5,996 nt of DNA from Actinomycetes bacterium. GTDB lineage: Bacteria > Actinomycetota > Thermoleophilia > RBG-16-64-13. Below are positions 1 through 4,940 of the stretch, piece by piece (position 1 is the stretch's first letter; every line of letters begins with the position of its first letter). The position numbers and the translations under genes are program-made. Below the pieces are notes generated by a model. It made no database searches and was not told the DNA's origin. It was given only the letters and a program-made list of their open reading frames with translations. The stretch is taken from positions 1-5,996 of the forward strand of contig JAKAHF010000171.1 in NCBI GenBank assembly GCA_021815245.1. Reading direction: 5' to 3'.

Positions 1-659
1 CAGCGCTTCGCGGCCGGCCGGGCCGGCGCGCTCGGAGGCCGTAGCAGTTGGTAGACCCGGTAGCCGAGTCCGATGGCGGCGACGGCCACGTACACCAGGA
101 AGATGACCCTCATGAAGGGCTGCAAGATGAGGTTGTAGCCCAACACGAACGCGTGAGCGACAACAAGGATCAGCAGGGCATAGTTGAACCGGTGGATCCA
201 CCGCCATGCGCGTCGCAGGCGAGCACGTCGTAGCGCGGTGACGATCACGATCGCGAGCAGCACGAGGACGCTGGGGCCAAGCCACACCTGCCACTGGTAG
301 CCGCGGATGCCCACACCGATCATCACCAGGCCGTGCGCGAGCCCGAGAACGAAGGCCGCCGCGTCGACGACTTGATGGAAGCTCTGCAAAGGCCGAGGTT
401 TGTAGGCGCGGGCGATGAGCGGCCGGAAAGCCCCGATGCAGAGGTTGATGAAAAGCACGGTGATCGCCACGAGGCCCAGAGTCCGCGCAGCGGCGAGAGA
501 CGCCGGCGGCACACCAAAACCGTCGAGACCCATCGCGATGAAGGGCACGGCGATGAGCAGCACCATCAACGCCGGCAGTGCCGCTCGCGCGGCCGGCCGG
601 CCTCTTCCGCGTGCCTTCGCCGGGCCACCGCCCGATGGGGGTCGCGACACTTTCGGCAT
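1..659 (-). CDS. Ferric-reductase-like transmembrane haem protein (3' end cut by window)
   Basis: The minus-strand frame from ATG at 659 stays open to the window edge, giving at least 219 residues. After a basic, Pro/Gly-rich N-terminus there are about six hydrophobic segments (roughly residues 27-45, 59-78, 97-117, 125-143, 156-178, 182-203). Four histidines sit in them: H95 and H109 (14 apart) and H156 and H169 (13 apart, in the motif WIHRFNYALLILVVAHAF). This is the bis-histidine spacing known for the two-haem core of ferric reductases, NADPH oxidases and MsrQ/YedZ-type proteins, so I infer a six-helix b-haem protein moving electrons across the membrane. The sequence turns Pro/Ala/Arg-rich after residue 207, so the gene may end just outside the window without a flavin domain; this cannot be seen. 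GGAG at 670-667, 7 nt before the ATG, supports the start. It follows the SLH gene by one base, implying translational coupling. The electron donor and acceptor are unknown. Confidence 0.85.
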   Translation of the reverse strand, partial: MPKVSRPPSGGGPAKARGRGRPAARAALPALMVLLIAVPFIAMGLDGFGVPPASLAAARTLGLVAITVLFINLCIGAFRPLIARAYKPRPLQSFHQVVDAAAFVLGLAHGLVMIGVGIRGYQWQVWLGPSVLVLLAIVIVTALRRARLRRAWRWIHRFNYALLILVVAHAFVLGYNLILQPFMRVIFLVYVAVAAIGLGYRVYQLLRPPSAPARPAAKR

Positions 660-660
660 C

Positions 661-2322
661 CTACTTCTCCAGGATTTGCACGAGATTCCACAGTAGTTGC
701 GCGATCTCGCCCCTCGTCATGGCGTTCTGCGGGTTGGTCTGCGAGAGGGGCAGTCCGTCGAGCAGGCCGTTGTACTGGGCCAGCCGGGCGTTCTGCCCAT
801 GCACCGCGTTGAGGGCCGGATCCCAGGTGGAGGCATATGAGGTCGGCGGAGTCTGGAGGAGTCCGCGGTCGACGCTGTCGCAGGCCCGCACCGCCATGGT
901 GATGGCCTGATAACGGGTGACGTTCTCATAGGGGGCGAAGATACTGGCGGTCTTGCCCTGGATGATGCCGCGCGCCGCGCAGACCGCGACGTACTTGGCC
1001 GGATAGAGCGGGTCGCTACCCTCTTGGTCGGCCACGTCGCCGAACGGACAGACCTCATTGCCGGTGACCGTGACCCCCAGAGCCTTGACGATCATCTTGG
1101 CGTACTGTTGACGGGTGACCGTGCTGCTCGGCTTGAAGGTGCCGTTGGTGAATCCACCGATGATGCCTCTCTGAGACAGCTCATAGATGGCGGCGAAGTA
1201 GGGGTTCGAGGTCGACACGTCGCTGAACGGCGAGGTCACCTCCTTGGTGGTGAAGGTCCACGTGACCGGAGCGCCCACGAGGCCGGCGCCTTTGGCGCTC
1301 TTGATGTCGGTGGTGAGTGTCACCTGGTAGGTCGTGTTGGGTTGAAGTTTCGACTTGGGGCTGAGCGTGGTGCCGTTCTCGTTGGCGGTCATGACCGCGT
1401 CGACTTTCGCCCCGCCGACCTTCTCGACGTAGAAGGTGTCGGTGGTGATCGTGCTCGCGTTCATCGGCCGGTCGAACGTGACCGTGACCATGACGTCGAG
1501 CGGCTGATCGGTCGCGCCCGGAGCCGGGCTCTTGGTGGCGACTGCGGGCGGCTGCACGAGAACGGTGGTGAAACTCCACACGATCGGAGCGCCGTAGACG
1601 AACATGCCGTTGGCGCCGGTCGCCGTGCCGATGAGAGTGATGTCGTAGGTGCCGGCCTCTTCGAGTTCAGCAGTGGGCGTGAGAGTAGCGGTCTTGGTCG
1701 AGTCGTCGTACACGATCGTGGCCGGCATCACGGCACCGCCGCGCTTGGCCATGTAGAACGAGAACGGCGTGAAAGTGCTGGCCCGCATGGGTGAGTCGAA
1801 GGTGATCGAGATCACCGGCTTGAGGGGCACGTTGACCGAACCATCGGCAGGAGTCTTCGACACCACCCGCGGAGGCGTGTTGTCGACCGTATGGAAGAAC
1901 CAGGTGTATGGAGCGCCTTCGACCGACACTCCGGCCGTGCTCTTCGCGTTGACGCCCACAGTCACGAAGTAGATCTTGCCTGCGATGAGGTCGGTGGCCG
2001 GATCGAGCGTGGCGGTCTTGGTCTCGGAGTCGTATGTCACCGTCGCCGGTAGAGGAAAGCCGGTATCAGGCTTGATCGAAAGAGTCCCGGTGTTGATGGT
2101 GGCCGGGTCCATCTCCTCACTGAAGGTGACCGTGATCGTCTGTGTGATCGGCACTGCCTTGGTGTCGTTGGCGGGAGTCACCGAAACGATCTTGGGTGCC
2201 GGCAGGGCACCGAAGGCCGCGGGCGAAAGCGCTAGGACGAGGGTGAGGACCATGGCGATCGCGAGGAGCGCGAGCGCACCGAGAAAGCCAGTCCGAGGGG
2301 TAACACGCCATGAGCTCATCAT
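661..2322 (-). CDS. Secreted S-layer-type protein: three Ig-like domains plus C-terminal SLH repeats
   Basis: A 553-residue exported surface protein. Residues 1-40 form a signal peptide: a charged start, a long hydrophobic core, and a likely cleavage site near AFGA. Three tandem bacterial Ig-like domains (SbsA/Big_5 type) follow at about 42-146, 149-254 and 257-360. Each opens with a P-x-V/A-x-x-x-(S/T)P element, carries a TFS/TFD-x-x-M strand, and ends in GAP-x-x-W-x-F. SLH repeats then lie at about 365-415, 424-480 and 490-550. Each ends in a TR-containing helix (VTRQQYAKM, VTRYQAITM, MTRGEIAQLL); the third is the most degenerate. SLH domains usually bind secondary cell-wall polymer, so the protein is probably held on the cell wall with the Ig domains as a spacer or structural part. 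Nothing suggests an enzyme. AAGGGG lies 3 nt before Met1 and 6 nt before Met2, so translation may start at the second ATG (2319). It is the first gene of a two-gene unit with the haem membrane protein. Confidence 0.92.
   Translation of the reverse strand: MMSSWRVTPRTGFLGALALLAIAMVLTLVLALSPAAFGALPAPKIVSVTPANDTKAVPITQTITVTFSEEMDPATINTGTLSIKPDTGFPLPATVTYDSETKTATLDPATDLIAGKIYFVTVGVNAKSTAGVSVEGAPYTWFFHTVDNTPPRVVSKTPADGSVNVPLKPVISITFDSPMRASTFTPFSFYMAKRGGAVMPATIVYDDSTKTATLTPTAELEEAGTYDITLIGTATGANGMFVYGAPIVWSFTTVLVQPPAVATKSPAPGATDQPLDVMVTVTFDRPMNASTITTDTFYVEKVGGAKVDAVMTANENGTTLSPKSKLQPNTTYQVTLTTDIKSAKGAGLVGAPVTWTFTTKEVTSPFSDVSTSNPYFAAIYELSQRGIIGGFTNGTFKPSSTVTRQQYAKMIVKALGVTVTGNEVCPFGDVADQEGSDPLYPAKYVAVCAARGIIQGKTASIFAPYENVTRYQAITMAVRACDSVDRGLLQTPPTSYASTWDPALNAVHGQNARLAQYNGLLDGLPLSQTNPQNAMTRGEIAQLLWNLVQILEK
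1243..2199 (-). repeat. Three tandem Ig-like (Big_5-type) domain repeats
   Basis: Three protein-level repeats of about 105-108 residues lie within the surface protein. The DNA copies have diverged, but the end of each unit keeps the same GGAGCGCC on the plus strand (1268-1275, 1586-1593, 1910-1917), which encodes the shared GAP motif. The spacing of 318 and 324 bases gives the unit length. This is domain duplication within a gene, not a mobile repeat. Confidence 0.8.
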
Positions 2323-2381
2323 CGGCCCCTTCTGCTAGTGTGGCGGGATGTTCCGTATCAGGACTTAATACTGGCTGGGGG

Positions 2382-2411
2382 ATTCTCTTCCTGCCTCGGC
2401 GGGTCTGTCAA
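2382..2411 (-). promoter_or_regulatory. Candidate sigma-70-type promoter for the SLH/haem-protein operon
   Basis: On the minus strand a perfect TTGACA -35 box lies at 2411-2406. After an 18-base spacer comes GAGAAT at 2387-2382, which matches four of six TATAAT positions including the key A2 and T6. Transcription would start near 2375, leaving a leader of about 50 bases before the ATG at 2322. Position and orientation fit the left operon. The -10 box is imperfect, and a TATTAA at 2370-2365 is an alternative -10 without a good -35. Confidence 0.4.
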
Positions 2412-2448
2412 GGATCCGCCTCCCCGCGAGCGTGTCCGCAACGCAACG

Positions 2449-2478
2449 AGGAGTCACCCGCCGGCGGCGTCGACTCCT
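2449..2478. promoter_or_regulatory. Nested inverted repeat in the divergent intergenic region
   Basis: AGGAGTC (2449-2455) and GACTCCT (2472-2478) form perfect 7-bp arms. Between them lies the self-complementary 10-mer CCGCCGGCGG (2458-2467). The centres of the outer and inner palindromes differ by one base. The element lies upstream of the TTGACA box of the left operon and about 100 bases before the ThDP gene, where an operator serving either direction could sit. No T-run follows it, so it does not look like a terminator. The function is inferred from symmetry and location only, and GC-rich palindromes do arise by chance. Confidence 0.35.
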
Positions 2479-2533
2479 TGGGCGCCGCTACCTTGTACGA
2501 CCGACCAGGACTCTGGCATCCTGAGTAGGTCGA

Positions 2534-2552
2534 CCGCGCTCCGACTGCGCGG
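2534..2552 (+). other. GC-rich hairpin in the ThDP gene leader
   Basis: CCGCGC (2534-2539) pairs with GCGCGG (2547-2552) around a 7-base loop. The hairpin ends 24 bases before the start codon and 11 bases before the AAGGG ribosome binding site. It could be a leader hairpin affecting mRNA stability or initiation, or a chance structure in GC-rich DNA. There is no T-tract. Confidence 0.3.
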
Positions 2553-2576
2553 CCCCCTACCAGAAGGGCGGGCATC

Positions 2577-4256
2577 ATGACGAGGATGAAGGGCCGAGAC
2601 GCCCTTATGCAGCTTCTGCGCCGCGAAGGCGTGGAGTATGTGTTCGGCATTCCCGGGGCGACGGAGATCCAGTTCATGGACGCTCTCGAGCAGGCGGGCG
2701 ACATGCAGTACGTTCTCGGTCTCAACGAGATCGTCTGCGCCGGCATGGCCGAGGGATACTCCCGGGCGAGCGGCAAGGTCGGCTTCATGAACCTGCATAC
2801 CGCTCCCGGTCTGGCCGCGGCCACTCCCATGATCTACAACTCCCAGTATGGCGGCGTGCCCCTGGTCATCACGACCGGGCAGAACGACACGCGGCTGCTG
2901 CAGTACGATCCGCATCTGTCGGGCGACATCGTCGGCCTCGCCAAGGTCTTCACCAAGTGGAGCGCCGAACCGGTGCACGCCGACGACCTACCCGCGGTCA
3001 TGCAGCGTGCCTTCAAGATGGCCCGCCAGGCGCCGACCGGGCCGGTGCTGGTCTCGCTGCCGCAGAACGTGCTCATGCAGGAGCTCGACTTCGTCGACCG
3101 GCCGAATACCGTCGACTATCCGCACACTAGGCCCGACGCGGCCGCGCTTACGGGTGCGATCGAGCTGCTGCTGGCCGCCGAGCGGCCGCTCCTCCTCATC
3201 GAGAGCGGCATCGCCCGTTGCGACGCCGTCGACGAGCTCGTGCGCTTCGCCGAGCTGACCGGCCTGCCGGTCTACCAGAACTGGATGTCGGACGTGAACT
3301 TCCCGATCGACCATCCGCTGTACCTCGGCGACCTCGACGCCGCGATGCCCGCGACCACGGAGTTCCTGAAGAAGGTCGACCTGATCGTCGCGGCCGGCTG
3401 CTCCCTCTTCGCCGAGGGCTTCTACAACCCGGTCCGGCCGACCCTCGCCGGCACGAGGATCCTGCAGATCGACGACAACCCGTGGGAGATCGGCAAGAAC
3501 TTCCCGGCCGACTGCGGCCTTCTGGGGGACATCAAGACCACCCTCGCCGAACTGAACGAGGCCCTCGAAGCGGGCTTCGCCTCGGGCAACCCGGAGTGGG
3601 CGAAGTTCCGCGAGCGCGCGCAGGCGCGAGCGACCGAGACGGCCGGCGAGAAGGCCAGGACCCGCGCGGCGCTCGAAGCCATATGGGCGGCTCAGCAGAA
3701 TGCCCGGCCGATCTCGGTGCCCCGTCTGATGACCGAGCTGGCTCAGGTCGTGACGCCGGACACCTTGATCGTCGACGATTGCTGGACGTCATCGGCGACG
3801 CTCCGAAGCGTGCTGCAGCCTCGGGTGGCGCGCACCTACTTCAGGGCCCGCAAAGGGGGCAGCATCGGCTGGGGATTGCCCGGAGCGCTCGGTGTGCAGC
3901 TCGGCGCTCCCGACAAGAAGGTCGTTTGTGTGAGTGGCGATGGCAGCGCCGGCTGGTCGATGCAGAGCCTGTGGACCGCCGCCCGCTACAACCTGCCGGT
4001 GACGTACGTCATCACCAACAACGCCACATACGGTCAGGTCAAAGTCGTGCGCAAATTGGTGCTTGGCGACTACCCGCTGTCCGAGAAGCACGAGGGCATG
4101 GAACTTGATCAGCCGGTCATGGACTTCAGCCTCATGGCCCGTTCGATGGGCGTCGAGGGTGAGCGCGTGAGCGACCCCGACCAGCTCGCAGCGGCCTTGC
4201 GCCGGGCAGTCGACGCAGATGCGCCGCGTTTGGTCGAGGTCATGCTGGGCTGGTAG
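2577..4256 (+). CDS. Thiamine-diphosphate-dependent enzyme, benzoylformate-decarboxylase-like; substrate unknown
   Basis: A complete 559-residue enzyme with the three-domain layout of ThDP 2-oxoacid decarboxylases: PYR domain about 1-175, central domain about 185-330, PP domain about 375-555. Glu51 (in LGLNEIVCAG) is the expected cofactor-activating glutamate. The metal/diphosphate motif starts at GDGS (454-457) and ends at NNATYG (481-486), giving the expected ligands Asp455, Asn482 and Thr484. The closest match I recall is benzoylformate decarboxylase; the NLH motif with His74 and the WTAARYNLP helix are shared. Compared with that enzyme, its Ser26 is Ala28 here (IPGATE) and its His281 aligns without gaps to Gly281, so benzoylformate is doubtful. 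Decarboxylation of some 2-oxoacid or a carboligation are both possible. AAGGG at 2564-2568, 8 nt before the ATG, supports the start. The protein has no signal peptide and is presumably cytoplasmic. The gene stands alone, divergent from the SLH operon and convergent with the sulfur operon, so neighbours give no clue to the substrate. Confidence 0.92.
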   Translation: MTRMKGRDALMQLLRREGVEYVFGIPGATEIQFMDALEQAGDMQYVLGLNEIVCAGMAEGYSRASGKVGFMNLHTAPGLAAATPMIYNSQYGGVPLVITTGQNDTRLLQYDPHLSGDIVGLAKVFTKWSAEPVHADDLPAVMQRAFKMARQAPTGPVLVSLPQNVLMQELDFVDRPNTVDYPHTRPDAAALTGAIELLLAAERPLLLIESGIARCDAVDELVRFAELTGLPVYQNWMSDVNFPIDHPLYLGDLDAAMPATTEFLKKVDLIVAAGCSLFAEGFYNPVRPTLAGTRILQIDDNPWEIGKNFPADCGLLGDIKTTLAELNEALEAGFASGNPEWAKFRERAQARATETAGEKARTRAALEAIWAAQQNARPISVPRLMTELAQVVTPDTLIVDDCWTSSATLRSVLQPRVARTYFRARKGGSIGWGLPGALGVQLGAPDKKVVCVSGDGSAGWSMQSLWTAARYNLPVTYVITNNATYGQVKVVRKLVLGDYPLSEKHEGMELDQPVMDFSLMARSMGVEGERVSDPDQLAAALRRAVDADAPRLVEVMLGW

Positions 4257-4280
4257 CCGTCTGTCAGAGACTGATGACCT
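4237..4280. terminator. Possible bidirectional structure at the convergent gene ends
   Basis: AGGTCAT (4237-4243) and ATGACCT (4274-4280) are perfect 7-bp inverted repeats. They flank the two stop codons (TAG 4254-4256 plus strand; TGA 4266-4264 minus strand). Inside are two small stems, GGCT/AGCC (4248-4251 with 4255-4258) and GTCT/AGAC (4259-4262 with 4268-4271). Only 7 bases separate the stops, so any terminator must overlap coding sequence. There is no clear T-run and the outer loop is long, so this is weak evidence. Confidence 0.25.
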
Positions 4281-4638
4281 TCTTGGCTCCGAGCAGCGCC
4301 TCGGTGATGTCGTGCATGTTCGAGATGGTGCCGATCGCTACCTGGTCTTTCAGCTCGAAGTAGCCGACGCAGGTGCCGCACAGCAGGAGCTTCACTCCGC
4401 TCGCCGCCAGCGCCGCCAGGTCGTCGAGCGCGAGGGAGCCGTGCATGGCCAGCCTGACCGCCGTGTTGAACATGACGATGATGTCAGGCTTCGCCGGTCC
4501 TTCGGCGAGTACATGGAGATGACTACGCATGAGCATGCGCCCGAGGTCGTCATCGCCCCTGCCCATGGCCTCACTCGAGAGGGCGAGAACGATCGCATCC
4601 TGACCGGCGGCCGACTCAGTGGGGGGTTGGCTGGTCAT
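4264..4638 (-). CDS. DsrE-family protein like the C-terminal domain of YedF
   Basis: A 124-residue soluble protein of the DsrE/DsrF-like fold. It matches the C-terminal half of the selenium-metabolism protein YedF: an early beta strand (AIVLALSSE, about 15-23), the signature GRGDDDLGRMLM (26-37), a strand with FNTAVRLAMHGS (57-68), then KLLLCGTCVGYF (83-94) and ISNMHDI near 105-111. Cys87 and Cys90 in CGTC are the likely sulfur- or selenium-handling thiols. Full-length YedF has an N-terminal TusA-like domain; here only about 12 unrelated residues precede the DsrE domain, so it is a stand-alone form. It is the last gene of the operon. AAGGAG at 4652-4647 overlaps the last two codons of the upstream DUF3343 gene, 8 nt before the ATG, which implies coupled translation. 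The proposed role as terminal acceptor or carrier of persulfide/selenide is inferred from family and context. The receiving enzyme is not visible. Confidence 0.88.
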   Translation of the reverse strand: MTSQPPTESAAGQDAIVLALSSEAMGRGDDDLGRMLMRSHLHVLAEGPAKPDIIVMFNTAVRLAMHGSLALDDLAALAASGVKLLLCGTCVGYFELKDQVAIGTISNMHDITEALLGAKKVISL

Positions 4639-4643
4639 CCTTG

Positions 4644-4940
4644 CTACTCCTTGTCGTGTGGAGGCTCTTGCTGAAGCGCGCTCGTCCTGCCGCCCCGTAG
4701 TTCGTGGATAGCGACGATCTCGACGCCCGCTTCACCCAGAGCTTGCTCGGCCGCCCGTCGGTCGGGGGGAACGATCCGCACGCATACGCCGCACTGCGAG
4801 CTCAGGCTGCGAGGCACCGGGACGAGTTTATGTGGCACTCCCGCCTTGGTCAACGCTCGCTCGGCCTTCATGGCGTGCGATACCGAGCGGACGAGCAGAA
4901 CGACGTAGTCGGGCTGTGTTGCGTGGTCTCTCTGGCTCAT
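4644..4940 (-). CDS. DUF3343 small protein, putative S/Se carrier
   Basis: A 98-residue protein of the DUF3343 family, regarded as Se/S-carrier-like. The core spans about residues 11-78: a strand (DYVVLLVRSV), the helix SHAMKAERALTKAGV, the signature LVPVPRSLSSQCGVCVRI (39-56) and a final strand VEIVAIHEL. Cys50 is the conserved cysteine after the PVPR-x-x-SS turn. Cys53 makes a CxxC pair, which could hold a persulfide, a selenosulfide or a disulfide. The C-terminal 20 residues are polar and probably disordered. The start codon overlaps the stop of the upstream desulfurase gene (ATGA, 4940-4937). No convincing Shine-Dalgarno sequence precedes it, so its translation probably depends on coupling to the desulfurase, which ties the two products' amounts together. 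The family's biochemical role is not firmly established; the carrier function here is inferred from context. Confidence 0.87.
   Translation of the reverse strand: MSQRDHATQPDYVVLLVRSVSHAMKAERALTKAGVPHKLVPVPRSLSSQCGVCVRIVPPDRRAAEQALGEAGVEIVAIHELRGGRTSALQQEPPHDKE

Noticed and set aside
333..812. Plus-strand open frames across the left genes
   Set aside because: They are rich in Arg, Ser and His with no domain pattern. They lie opposite the membrane-protein and SLH genes, whose minus-strand translations show clear family motifs.
1268..1917. Three GGAGCGCC copies at about 320-base intervals as a DNA repeat element
   Set aside because: They encode the conserved GAP motif at the end of each Ig-like domain, so protein domain duplication explains them.
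2493..2522. TTGTAC (2493-2498) with CATCCT (2517-2522) as a plus-strand promoter for the ThDP gene
   Set aside because: The -35 box is partial and the -10 matches only three positions. This is too weak to list as a feature, although a promoter for this gene must lie somewhere in the region.
3218..4108. Long plus-strand frame of 296 codons inside the ThDP gene
   Set aside because: It has the Arg/Asp/Gly-rich composition of a shifted frame in GC-rich DNA, and it runs entirely within the better-supported ThDP enzyme frame.
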